NCBI RefSeq assembly: GCF_014641595.1
Contig: NZ_BMIA01000003.1
Coordinates: forward strand, 496,001 to 560,000
DNA length: 64,000 nt
Reading direction: 5' to 3'
From: Dyadobacter endophyticus
GTDB lineage: Bacteria; Bacteroidota; Bacteroidia; Cytophagales; Spirosomataceae
Below, piece by piece: positions 8,440 to 17,002 of this stretch. Made by a program: the position numbers and the translations under genes. Each line of letters starts with the position of its first letter. Position 1 is the stretch's first letter. A model generated the notes under the pieces. That model saw only the letters and a list, made by a program, of their open reading frames with translations. It was not told the DNA's origin and made no database searches.

Positions 8440-10335
8440 TTACCAGCCCGGATTCTGCTTCAAAGTCGGTGTGCGCTGCAACTCGTCCTGCATGATCGGG
8501 AAGAGATAATGCCTTGGCGTTACGAAAACGCGGCTTTCTACGAAATAGCGCTGCATCCGATATTTTTTACCATCCACTTCGATTTTTCCATTCGGGTCTT
8601 CGACGGGCTTCATACCATTGATCATACGTTGCGTCTTCGGATAGGGCCAGTAGCCTTGCGAACGCTGTTCGTTGGTCGAACCGGCACCTTGCCACGCCTG
8701 CTCGCGCGCGACTTCTTTTGGCGAGCTGGCTTCCAGGTACAGGCGTGAGGTCCAGATCCGGTTATTTTCATAAAACAACTCCACCCTTCTTTCGCGCTTG
8801 ATGTACTCGTCCATCAACGCCTTACTGCTCTGTGCTTCTGGTGGAATGGGCGCCATGAATGAGCGCTTTCTTACATCATTCAGCATTTGGTAAATCTCCG
8901 CATTGGGCCCCGCCGACTCATTTACCGCTTCCGCATAAATGTAAATAAACTCGGGGAGGCGCCACACCGGCGGACCGCTGATGGCAAAACTCTTATCTCG
9001 GTTCCAGGATTCGCGCAGGATTTTGCGCAAGAAATAACCGGTCGTCGAAGAGTTGGAAGCTCCGATCTTGTCCGCACCGGTAGCCGTGTTGATCACCTTT
9101 CCTTTGAAAGTAGAACCGTGATACACGATGTCGCGGTAAAAACGCGGGTCTCTTTTCACGCTTTCGTAAGGGTTACCATCGTCGTAACCGTCGGTTTTCG
9201 CGCGCGAACTGTAAACCGGGTAGCCAAATCCATTCGCCGCAATGTATTCATATTCATCCACTTGCTCCTGAACCGGCATCTGGCGTGAGCTGCCGCCCCA
9301 GCTTGGTGGGTAAATGTCGCCCTGCCAGTTATTATCCTTGTCGCGGGTGACGAAGAAAACAGCTTCGTTCTGGAATGACTGCATGTCGTGGTACAAATCC
9401 CAGAGCCGCGCGGGTACTTTGGAATTATTATTGTTCACCCCGGCGTCGTCGCGAAAATCGGCTGCGTCGTGCCCCTGATAGAGGCTGTAACGCTGGCGGC
9501 CATCGACCTTGAATTCGATTACCGCCTTAGCCGCTTCTTTGGCTTTCACCCAGCGATCCACATTATAAGTGTATTCGCTGGCAAACTGGCGCGTATCGTT
9601 CGGGAATGTACCGCCATTCCACATCGGCGTAGCGGCCATCCAGGAAATCATCGCTTTCAGGCCCAGGCACGCTCCTTTATCCACCCGGCCGAAATCGGCA
9701 CCGCCCCAGCTGCCCGGCACCAATGCAAATGCGGAATCGCAATCCTGCTTGATTTTGGCGGCAATGGTATGGAAAGACTCCTGCTTGAAATCCATCGGAT
9801 CGGTGGGCTGGATGGTGTGGGTAATATAAACCACCTCCCCGTACATCCGTGCGGCCAGGTAATGGAAGTAGGCGCGCATGAAGTAGGTCTCACCGAGGCG
9901 TTTATCGAGGTCGCCAGCTTGCAGCGGGTTATCCGGTGTCTTGTATTTTCTAACGCCCTCCAAAATCACATTCGCCTTGCGGATGCGGGCATACAAATCC
10001 CACCAGTACTGCCCGCGGCTGCTGCGATCGGGCATGGCGTTGGGGTTCCAGTCGCCGGTATTGAACTTGTTGGTAAGGCTTCCTTCCGCTGTCGAGCCTT
10101 CCGCCTCGTCCGTTACCGGCGCAGACGAGAAGTGTGAGAAAAAAACCAGTGGACTGTTAGAACCTTTGGCATTGTCGTAAAGGTCCGTTACCAATTGGTT
10201 CATTTTGTTATATCGGGTAAAGACCTGCTCGGCATCTACCTGATCGTCGGGTTTGCGGTCGAGGAAATCCTGCTGGCAGCCCGACAACACTACAAGGCCG
10301 AATGCGATGCTTGTAAATATTCTTCTGGTATTCAT
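8440..10335 (-). CDS. SusD/RagB-family outer-membrane lipoprotein (locus A)
   Basis: A 631-residue surface lipoprotein with signal peptide and lipobox LSGC (Cys20), followed by the SusD N-terminal helical segment (DFLDRKPDDQVDAEQVF) and the C-terminal SusD block (LPEFIYIYAEAVNESAGPNAEIYQMLNDVRKR, ERRVELFYENNRIWTSRLY). SusD proteins form the lid of a SusC barrel and bind the ligand before TonB-driven import. It lies 15 bp downstream of the locus A SusC gene in the same transcript. The ligand is unknown; the STN/FecR/ECF control of this locus is often associated with glycan uptake. Confidence 0.95.
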   Translation of the reverse strand: MNTRRIFTSIAFGLVVLSGCQQDFLDRKPDDQVDAEQVFTRYNKMNQLVTDLYDNAKGSNSPLVFFSHFSSAPVTDEAEGSTAEGSLTNKFNTGDWNPNAMPDRSSRGQYWWDLYARIRKANVILEGVRKYKTPDNPLQAGDLDKRLGETYFMRAYFHYLAARMYGEVVYITHTIQPTDPMDFKQESFHTIAAKIKQDCDSAFALVPGSWGGADFGRVDKGACLGLKAMISWMAATPMWNGGTFPNDTRQFASEYTYNVDRWVKAKEAAKAVIEFKVDGRQRYSLYQGHDAADFRDDAGVNNNNSKVPARLWDLYHDMQSFQNEAVFFVTRDKDNNWQGDIYPPSWGGSSRQMPVQEQVDEYEYIAANGFGYPVYSSRAKTDGYDDGNPYESVKRDPRFYRDIVYHGSTFKGKVINTATGADKIGASNSSTTGYFLRKILRESWNRDKSFAISGPPVWRLPEFIYIYAEAVNESAGPNAEIYQMLNDVRKRSFMAPIPPEAQSSKALMDEYIKRERRVELFYENNRIWTSRLYLEASSPKEVAREQAWQGAGSTNEQRSQGYWPYPKTQRMINGMKPVEDPNGKIEVDGKKYRMQRYFVESRVFVTPRHYLFPIMQDELQRTPTLKQNPGW

Positions 10336-10350
10336 AAAAATCAGGTTAAA

Positions 10351-13300
10351 TCAGAATGAAATGTCGACGCCAAAATTCACTACCTTCTGGATCGGGTACC
10401 AGTCGCCCGAGCCCTCGCGGGTTTCGGGGTCCATATCCACGTCTTTGAGCCCGTCCCAGGTAAGCAGGTTCATGCCTTGCACGTAAATGCGGAAGTTGTC
10501 GATACCGATCTTTTTGATCGCCGTTTTAGGCAGATTATAGCCTACCTCCACCGTTTTCAGACGGATGTATTTCGAATCATACAAAAACAAGCTGCTGTTA
10601 TTATTCTTGTTGTTGCTATGATCGCCGAAATGCAATGCGGGATAAGTCGCTGTCGCCGCGGTTTCTGGCGTCCAGCGTTTCAAGTGCATCGGTTTCACTT
10701 TACCATATTTATCCTGGCTGAAAAGCGGAAAATCGTACACTGCCGCGCCGGACAGCTGCACCGCCGCTCGCGACGCGCCCTGGAACAATGCGCTGAAATC
10801 GAAGTTCCTGAATCGCCCTCCTACCGGCAGACCGAACATCAGCTCCGGGTTGCGCGGGTTGCCCACGGCGGTGCGGTCGCCCAGGTCGTCGATTTTACCA
10901 TCGCTGTTCAAATCCTTGTAAACCACATCTCCCGGTCGGAGCGTACCGAACGATTGAAACCCGCTGCCGTTGTTCATCGCATTCAGTTGATTCGCCTCTT
11001 CCTGGTTCGCTACGAACCGGTCGAAAATGTAATCGAAATGCTCGTCGATGCGCTTGCCGGTGTTAGCCCTTCCTGGTGATGCGTAGGGAATCTCATTCAT
11101 GAAGATGATTTTGTTGCGGGCAAAAGTCATATTCGGACGAACAAAATAGGTAAAATGCTTACCAATGCTGCCGGTCCACCCGAGTTCGAAATCGAAACCT
11201 TTGTTGTTCACGATACCCGAGTTGAGGAACGGTGCGTCCTTACCGACGATGTCGGGAAAACCCAGCTTGTTACCACCGCCCATATTGGTGATAATGTCGT
11301 AGCGGTGCTCGCGGAAGAGGTCGAGGGTCAACGTAAGGTGTTTTAGGAATGTAGCGTCGATACCGATATTGGTTTTACGTGCCTTTTCCCAGGTCAGGTT
11401 CGGATTCGCCAAGTCACCTTCCGACAGGAAACCGCCCGCGCCCGAGCCGAAATTGTCGGTACCGAAGTTGTAGTCGCCACCGCGTCCGCCAAAATATTGG
11501 AGGTAAATAAAACGCTTGTCGTCGGGAATCTTGTCGCTTCCTACTAAACCAAACGAGCCGCGGATTTTCAGATTATTGAGCCAGTTTTGGGTATTGGTCA
11601 TGAAACGTTCCTTCGTCAGCACCCAACCGGCCGCTACCGACGGGAAGAAACCGTAACGTTTACCTTTGGCGAAGTTCTCCGATCCGTTATACGCCGCATT
11701 CACTTCCAGCAAATAGCGGTCGTCGTAGCCGTAAGTAGCCCGGGCCGTAATGCCCTGGTAGCTAAATGGCACCTGGTTGTTGATAACCCGCTTAGACCGG
11801 TTGAAAAGTACCATTCCCGTTACATCATGCAGTCCGAAGTTGCGCATATAGTCGAGTTTGGCCTGAAAATAGGCCCGGCTTTCATTGCTGTTGTTGTTAT
11901 ACCCGTTCCCGATCGTCTGGTCGATATTGTACTTGTTCCCCGACTTGTACGCACCCGCATAATGCCCGGGCGTGCGGTAAATGTCGCTTCCAGCCGTCGG
12001 TACGAATGTCGCATAACCTGGGTACTCGCGGTAACCTTCCGAGTAAGTGCCCACTTTACGATCGATCCAGCCGCCGTCGTTGGCGTCGTAAGAGAACATT
12101 CCTTCAATGGCCAGGCCTTTGGTGATAAAATTCAGCTTATGCCCCAGCGAGAATGACCCATTGAGATAGGTGTTTTTCTCATTCAAAAACCCGGTGCGGC
12201 TGAGTTCCCCCAAAATGTTGAAGCGGTAAATCTGGTCGCCGTACAGCATTCCGAGCGGATTGTTGGTCTGGAAAACCCTGTTCGCGGGATCGTCGTTCTG
12301 TTCCACAACGATCGGCAGGTACGAAGGCTGCGTGTTTGCCAGCTCCACAATGCGCGCAGCTGTGGTGCCGGGTGCATTGCGGTCGGTAATGCGGGCTCCG
12401 AGGTCTAGCTTGGCGTAAAAGTTATCCGTAATGTCGATATCGATGTTCGAACGGAAATTGTAGCGTTTGAAAACTGCCTGCGTATTGTTCGTCGTCAGAT
12501 CGGTGTGGCGATAATTACCATCCTGCTGGAAGTAGTTGGCCAGGACAAAATACCTGGCCCTCAACGATCCACCGCTAATAGATAAACTGTAATCGTGCTG
12601 TACACCCGGCTTGAATGCGTAATCGAAATAATTCCAATTGTAGCCCAGGCCATCGGAGTTATCGCCCTTCGCCTTGCGGAAGTCAGCAATGGCTTGCTCG
12701 GAGAACAAGTTCAATGTCGTAGGATCGGCGTCCGGGTTATCGTTTCTTCTTGCTTCGTTATAAAGCATCGCATAATCCGCTGAGCCCAGGTAAGTCGGGA
12801 ATTTAACCGGCTGGTTAATCCCCACCGATCCCTTGAAATTCACTGTCGCCTTATCCTGTACCTTTCCTCGCCTCGTCGTGATCAGGATTACCCCATTCGC
12901 ACCACGCACACCATAGGGCGCTGTGGCAGAGGCATCTTTCAAAATCGTAAATGTCTCTATTTCGGAAGGTGCGAGGTAATCCATGCTTCTTTCCAGACCA
13001 TCGATAATCACAATGGGTGCCTTGTTGCCGTAGGTGGCCGTTCCGCGGATGAAAATGTCGCTCCGGTCCACACCCGGCTCGCCGCCGCTGAACTGATTGG
13101 CGAACAAACCCGGCAACCTTCCAGCCAATGCATTGGTAATGCTGGCCGTAGGGCTTTGCTTCAAATCCTCTGTGGTAATGGTCGCGATCGAGCCGGTAAT
13201 GGTCGCTTTACGTTGCGAACCGTAACCTATAATCACGATCTCTTCCAATCCATTCAAATCTTCTTCCAGCTGAATGCTCAGCGCCGTCTGGGTTCCTACT

Positions 13301-13917
13301 GTCTGTTCTTTTTTGAGATAACCAATAAAAGAAACCACCAAAACATCGCCCGCCTCTGCTTCCACGGTAAACTTGCCGGTGACATCGGCTGAGGTTCCCT
13401 TATCGGTACCTTTCACGATCACCGTCGCACCGGGCAACGGATTGCCTTTCGCATCGGTAATGGTTCCGGTAATTTCGCGGATCACCGTCTCGGGCACTGC
13501 CGGCACATTAATTTTCGGCACGGGACCGACCCCGTCGTTCACCTCCTTTTTGTAGATCGCGATTTGCTTACCTATTACCTTATACGTCAGGTCTGTTCCT
13601 TTGAACGCGGCATTTAGGATAGCCGGTACAGTTTCGTTTCTCAGGTTGAGATTAATATTGATATCCTGCTTTCCTGAAAAAAGATCATCCCTGTAAAATA
13701 TATGGTAACTGGTTTGTTCCTGAATTTGCCTGAACAGCGTAGCCAGATTTCCGTTGCGGATTTTGACATCCATCCGGCTTTTCTGGGAATACCCCGTCGC
13801 ATGCACGCTCATCATCGCGATCCATAACAGCAGCACTGTTAGTTTCATGATTCTCAGCAATTTTGATGGGTGCAATTCTCCCAAAGGGCAATACCCTTTT
13901 TGGTCAAATTTTTTCAT
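10351..13917 (-). CDS. SusC/RagA-family TonB-linked receptor with STN signalling domain (locus A)
   Basis: A 1188-residue outer-membrane TonB-dependent transporter. Order: long N-region and signal peptide (LLRIMKLTVLLLWIAMM...YSQ, to about residue 45), a secretin/TonB short N-terminal (STN) domain (about 48-125), a carboxypeptidase-regulatory-like domain (about 148-235, GTITDAKGNPLPGATVIVKG), a TonB-box-like region (EEIVIIGYGSQRK), plug and barrel. The STN domain is the part that signals to a FecR anti-sigma factor, and fecR and an ECF sigma gene lie immediately upstream on the same strand. It pairs with the SusD gene 15 bp downstream. An ATG at residue 24 is an alternative start. Confidence 0.95.
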   Translation of the reverse strand: MKKFDQKGYCPLGELHPSKLLRIMKLTVLLLWIAMMSVHATGYSQKSRMDVKIRNGNLATLFRQIQEQTSYHIFYRDDLFSGKQDININLNLRNETVPAILNAAFKGTDLTYKVIGKQIAIYKKEVNDGVGPVPKINVPAVPETVIREITGTITDAKGNPLPGATVIVKGTDKGTSADVTGKFTVEAEAGDVLVVSFIGYLKKEQTVGTQTALSIQLEEDLNGLEEIVIIGYGSQRKATITGSIATITTEDLKQSPTASITNALAGRLPGLFANQFSGGEPGVDRSDIFIRGTATYGNKAPIVIIDGLERSMDYLAPSEIETFTILKDASATAPYGVRGANGVILITTRRGKVQDKATVNFKGSVGINQPVKFPTYLGSADYAMLYNEARRNDNPDADPTTLNLFSEQAIADFRKAKGDNSDGLGYNWNYFDYAFKPGVQHDYSLSISGGSLRARYFVLANYFQQDGNYRHTDLTTNNTQAVFKRYNFRSNIDIDITDNFYAKLDLGARITDRNAPGTTAARIVELANTQPSYLPIVVEQNDDPANRVFQTNNPLGMLYGDQIYRFNILGELSRTGFLNEKNTYLNGSFSLGHKLNFITKGLAIEGMFSYDANDGGWIDRKVGTYSEGYREYPGYATFVPTAGSDIYRTPGHYAGAYKSGNKYNIDQTIGNGYNNNSNESRAYFQAKLDYMRNFGLHDVTGMVLFNRSKRVINNQVPFSYQGITARATYGYDDRYLLEVNAAYNGSENFAKGKRYGFFPSVAAGWVLTKERFMTNTQNWLNNLKIRGSFGLVGSDKIPDDKRFIYLQYFGGRGGDYNFGTDNFGSGAGGFLSEGDLANPNLTWEKARKTNIGIDATFLKHLTLTLDLFREHRYDIITNMGGGNKLGFPDIVGKDAPFLNSGIVNNKGFDFELGWTGSIGKHFTYFVRPNMTFARNKIIFMNEIPYASPGRANTGKRIDEHFDYIFDRFVANQEEANQLNAMNNGSGFQSFGTLRPGDVVYKDLNSDGKIDDLGDRTAVGNPRNPELMFGLPVGGRFRNFDFSALFQGASRAAVQLSGAAVYDFPLFSQDKYGKVKPMHLKRWTPETAATATYPALHFGDHSNNKNNNSSLFLYDSKYIRLKTVEVGYNLPKTAIKKIGIDNFRIYVQGMNLLTWDGLKDVDMDPETREGSGDWYPIQKVVNFGVDISF

Positions 13918-13963
13918 AAATTTGAATCGACTTTTGTGAATACAATGGTTTAAGGATCACTTG

Positions 13964-13975
13964 CTTGCCGGCAAG
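13964..13975. promoter_or_regulatory. 12-bp perfect palindrome upstream of locus A susC
   Basis: CTTGCCGGCAAG lies 47 bp before the susC start, in the 96-bp fecR-susC gap. It could be a protein-binding site for the control of susC. Evidence is symmetry and position only. Confidence 0.35.
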
Positions 13976-13985
13976 TGTGAAGATT

Positions 13986-14015
13986 CGGGAAACGTTGCCG
14001 CGTTTCCCGTTTTTT
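13986..14015 (+). terminator. Plus-strand-oriented hairpin with T-run in the fecR-susC gap
   Basis: A 9-bp stem CGGGAAACG (13986-13994) with CGTTTCCCG (14001-14009) and a 6-nt loop, followed by six T on the plus strand. The T-run overlaps the fecR stop region. The flanking genes are on the minus strand, so as an intrinsic terminator it would stop antisense transcription; in the sense direction it is only a hairpin that could modulate read-through. Confidence 0.55.
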
Positions 14016-15153
14016 ATGGTTTGATAGTGCTTTCCTCCAATACGTACCTCCTTTCGTTAGGTTGCTGTTTGTAAATGAGCCCGGTAGTCAGCGAGATTCC
14101 CTCCAGCGTTTTGCGAATGTCCTCTTGCAGTTCGAGCGATCCGCGGAATGTAACTCCCGCGAGTTTCGGTTGTTTTAGTTCAATATCTACCCGGTAATAC
14201 CTTGATAGCTTTTTCAGGATTTCGGCCAGTGGCGCACTGTTCAATTCCAGATAGCCGTCTTTCCAGGAAACATATTCGCGCACATCCACCTGTTGCGTCT
14301 GCAATGTTGCCCGCTCCTGGTCGAAAACGGCCCGTGTGCCCGGCGTGATCTTCGTCTTTTTCGATCCGAACAATGCCTGCCGCTGGGTGGTGAGCTCCAC
14401 ACTCCCTTTGGTAAGCACCGTCGCCGTGTAAGGATCATCATCATAGGCACTTACATCAAATTCGGTCCCCAGCACTTTTACCTCCATATCTTTGGTATGC
14501 ACATAAAAAGGCGCGTTTTCGGCGTGGGTAACCGAGAAGTACGCCTGGCCTTCGAGGTATACCTCACGCTGGCCTTTACCGAAATGCGACGGATAAACCA
14601 GCTTGGAGCCGGAGTTCAGCCAGATACGCGTCCCGTCGGAAAGCGTCAGCACCGACCGCTTGCCGTAGGGCACGATCAATGTATTAAACTGCTGATCCCC
14701 GGCCACTTGCTGGCCTATTGTCGATGAAGAGTCAACTTGAATGAGCGCACCGTTGTCCTTATAAACGACGCTCGAATGGTCTTTCCGCAGGCTCACCGCG
14801 CGTTCATCGGCGAGAATGAGCCGGGTTTCTTCCGGTATTTCCTTCGCTTTCGCGGCCACATCCTGCATTACCCGCGCGGAATCTTCGTAGAAAACCAGGT
14901 AGCCGACGCCCGCGAGCAACAGCAACGTCACCGAAGCCGCAGCGGCGATCCAGAATGTATTAAATGATCTTTGCTTTCTCCGCGAGATGGTTTCTTCCAC
15001 CTGGTTCCAGAGTGCATCCTTTTCGGTTGGGGAAAAGGCTTCGTTACGGAGGGTTGTAAACAGCAGCTTCGCCCTTTCGCCGGCCACTCTTTCCGCTTCG
15101 GTCAGATGTTCCGGCTCCGGTATCGGCTCCTGTTTGTTGCTTTTTCTTTTCAT
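14014..15153 (-). CDS. FecR-family anti-sigma factor (locus A)
   Basis: A 379-residue inner-membrane protein: a cytoplasmic N-terminal segment of about 65 residues that would bind the sigma factor, one transmembrane helix (about 67-89, WIAAAASVTLLLLAGVGYLVF), then a periplasmic FecR domain (LIVPYGKRSVLTLSDGTRIWLNSGSKLVYP, VLGTEFDVSAYDDD) and a C-terminal DUF4974-like part (LAEILKKLSRYYRVDIEL, GSLELQEDIRKTLEGISLTTGL). It passes the signal from the STN domain of SusC to the ECF sigma factor. It lies between the sigma gene and susC on the same strand. Confidence 0.95.
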   Translation of the reverse strand: MKRKSNKQEPIPEPEHLTEAERVAGERAKLLFTTLRNEAFSPTEKDALWNQVEETISRRKQRSFNTFWIAAAASVTLLLLAGVGYLVFYEDSARVMQDVAAKAKEIPEETRLILADERAVSLRKDHSSVVYKDNGALIQVDSSSTIGQQVAGDQQFNTLIVPYGKRSVLTLSDGTRIWLNSGSKLVYPSHFGKGQREVYLEGQAYFSVTHAENAPFYVHTKDMEVKVLGTEFDVSAYDDDPYTATVLTKGSVELTTQRQALFGSKKTKITPGTRAVFDQERATLQTQQVDVREYVSWKDGYLELNSAPLAEILKKLSRYYRVDIELKQPKLAGVTFRGSLELQEDIRKTLEGISLTTGLIYKQQPNERRYVLEESTIKP

Positions 15154-15180
15154 GGAAGCGCTTGTTTAAACTACAAGAGC

Positions 15181-15192
15181 GCAACCGGTTGC
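15181..15192. promoter_or_regulatory. 12-bp perfect palindrome upstream of fecR
   Basis: GCAACCGGTTGC lies 27 bp before the fecR start, in the 91-bp sigma-fecR gap. Like the palindrome before susC, it is centred on CCGG. It is a possible operator; only symmetry and position support this. Confidence 0.35.
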
Positions 15193-15244
15193 AGATATAG
15201 ACTTCTAAAAGGATTTATTTTAACAAAAAATAGAAAATATTTTC

Positions 15245-15832
15245 TTAACAACACATTATCAGGAAGATAGCCCCAAATTCCAGCTTACCTCGCAGCTCTT
15301 TGAGGGCCCGGTACACGAATGTGCGGCACGTAGGGACGGAAATCTGCATGATCGCCGCGATTTCGTCGTAGTCGAGGTCCTGGTGGAAACGGAGGTAGAG
15401 AATCTCGCGCTGGCGATCGGGAAGCAGGTTGATCTCCACAGCCAGGTGGTGCAGGATTTCGCGCTCCTTCTCGTCGGTGATCAATTGCTGCTCTATACTG
15501 AAAGTGAATGCATTAATGGCAAGTGAATCTTCCGTATCCCAGCGGTCGAAACGCAGCATGGACGATTTCCGGTGCGCCAGGTGCAGCTTCCTGCGGAGTG
15601 ATTTCAGGAGATAGAATTTCACATTGACCTCCTGTGCCAGATTTTTCCGGTAGCCGTGCAAATCGATGAACAAATCGTGAATGCAATCCTTCACCAGGTC
15701 ACGGTCGGTACTGTACCGCATACCGAATGCATACAGCACGTCGGCGTACTGGTCATAAAGGTCGCTAAACGCATCTGAATCGCCGGAAATGAAGCGTAGC
15801 CAGGTATCATGGTCCGGGTCTGAATGTGTCAT
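15245..15832 (-). CDS. ECF RNA polymerase sigma factor (FecI-like, locus A)
   Basis: A 195-residue sigma-70 family protein with only regions 2 and 4. Region 2: FSDLYDQYADVLYAFGMRYSTDRDLVKDCIHDLFIDLH. Region 4: LPDRQREILYLRFHQDLDYDEIAAIMQISVPTCRTFVYRALKELR, with the helix-turn-helix. It is the FecI partner of the FecR protein encoded just downstream and would switch on the locus A susCD genes when SusC binds its ligand. The C-terminus ends in a short hydrophobic tail (FGAIFLIMCC). No TAnnTTTG box is apparent upstream. Confidence 0.95.
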   Translation of the reverse strand: MTHSDPDHDTWLRFISGDSDAFSDLYDQYADVLYAFGMRYSTDRDLVKDCIHDLFIDLHGYRKNLAQEVNVKFYLLKSLRRKLHLAHRKSSMLRFDRWDTEDSLAINAFTFSIEQQLITDEKEREILHHLAVEINLLPDRQREILYLRFHQDLDYDEIAAIMQISVPTCRTFVYRALKELRGKLEFGAIFLIMCC

Positions 15833-15984
15833 AACTCAAGTTCAATGCATATTTCCCGAAAACGTCTCTCCAAAAGGTTTGTCCAAAAGGGCATTAAATT
15901 TAGTGAGTATCTATTAAACTTATTAAATATCTCCTGTTTCTTCTCCCTATTTTTATACCAGAAGAATTGGTGCAGCCGGCATAT

Positions 15985-16014
15985 TTGCCAAGTCTGAAGA
16001 TACTTTTTACTTTG
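15985..16014 (+). promoter_or_regulatory. Putative promoter of the oxygenase gene (imperfect)
   Basis: TTG (15985-15987), 20 nt, then TACTTTG (16008-16014), one base short of the -7 consensus TAnnTTTG. It is 19 nt before the ATG at 16034. Confidence 0.35.
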
Positions 16015-16033
16015 CATCAAAAAAGCAATCAAC

Positions 16034-16990
16034 ATGGAACCAGCACTATTGAATGAAGTCCCGTCGCTCGATTTGGCCGATTTTACATCGGGAGATGCCC
16101 GGCGAAAGCAGCAGTTTGTGGAAGACCTGGGCGCGGCATTTACCAACATCGGTTTTGTAGCCATTAAAAATCACGGGTTAAGCGACGCGCTGCGTAACGA
16201 TCTTTACGAAAATGTAAAGATATTCTTCTCGCAGCCGGACGAAGTCAAAAAAAAGTATGAGTTCCCTGAGCTTTTCGGTCAGCGCGGTTACATTGCCAAA
16301 GGCAAAGAAACGGCAAAAGGTTTCAAAGTAGCCGATTTGAAGGAATTTTACCACGTAGGGCAGCCCGAGCCGATCGGCCAGATGCCTTCCAATATTTTTC
16401 CGGAAGAGCTTCCCGATTTTAAAAAATACACCCTCGAAGTGTACCATACTTTCGAAAATACGGGCAAAACGCTCCTCCGCGCCATTGCCATTTACCTGGG
16501 TCTACCTGAGGATTATTTTGAAGATAAGGTTAAAAATGGCGATAGCCTGCTGCGTGCATTGCATTACTTCCCTATTCCAAACCCCGAGCTGGTACCGGAA
16601 GGTGCGGTAAGAGCTGCGGCGCACGGCGATATCAACCTCATTACCCTGCTCATGGGTGCCAGCGCCGAAGGCCTCGAAGTACTCCGCCGCGACGGAGAGT
16701 GGATCGCTATTACCGCATTGCCCGACCAGATTGTCGTGAACGTGGGCGATATGCTCGACCGGCTGACGAACCATAAACTCAAATCGACCATTCACCGGGT
16801 GGTGAACCCGCCGCGGGAGAAAATGGGGAGCTCACGCTATTCGATCCCGTTCTTCATGCACCCCCGCGCCGACATGGACCTGACGAGCCTGGATAGTTGT
16901 GTGACAACGGAACATCCGAAGCTGTATACTAACATGACCGCCGGGGAGTTTCTCGATGAACGTTTGCGGGAACTCGGTTTAAAAAAATAA
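16034..16990 (+). CDS. Isopenicillin N synthase-family 2-oxoglutarate/Fe(II) oxygenase
   Basis: A 318-residue cytosolic enzyme with both halves of the family: N-terminal DIOX_N-like region (VPSLDLADF...FTNIGFVAIKNHG) and the double-stranded beta-helix with iron ligands His197 and Asp199 (AAHGDINLITLL) and His254 (STIHRVVNP), plus Arg268-x-Ser270 (SRYSIPFF) for 2-oxoglutarate carboxylate binding. The reaction would be an Fe-dependent hydroxylation or oxidation of an unknown small molecule. A ChrA-type transporter gene follows after only 12 bp and is probably co-transcribed. Confidence 0.92.
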   Translation: MEPALLNEVPSLDLADFTSGDARRKQQFVEDLGAAFTNIGFVAIKNHGLSDALRNDLYENVKIFFSQPDEVKKKYEFPELFGQRGYIAKGKETAKGFKVADLKEFYHVGQPEPIGQMPSNIFPEELPDFKKYTLEVYHTFENTGKTLLRAIAIYLGLPEDYFEDKVKNGDSLLRALHYFPIPNPELVPEGAVRAAAHGDINLITLLMGASAEGLEVLRRDGEWIAITALPDQIVVNVGDMLDRLTNHKLKSTIHRVVNPPREKMGSSRYSIPFFMHPRADMDLTSLDSCVTTEHPKLYTNMTAGEFLDERLRELGLKK

Positions 16991-17002
16991 AAGCTCCTCA
17001 GC

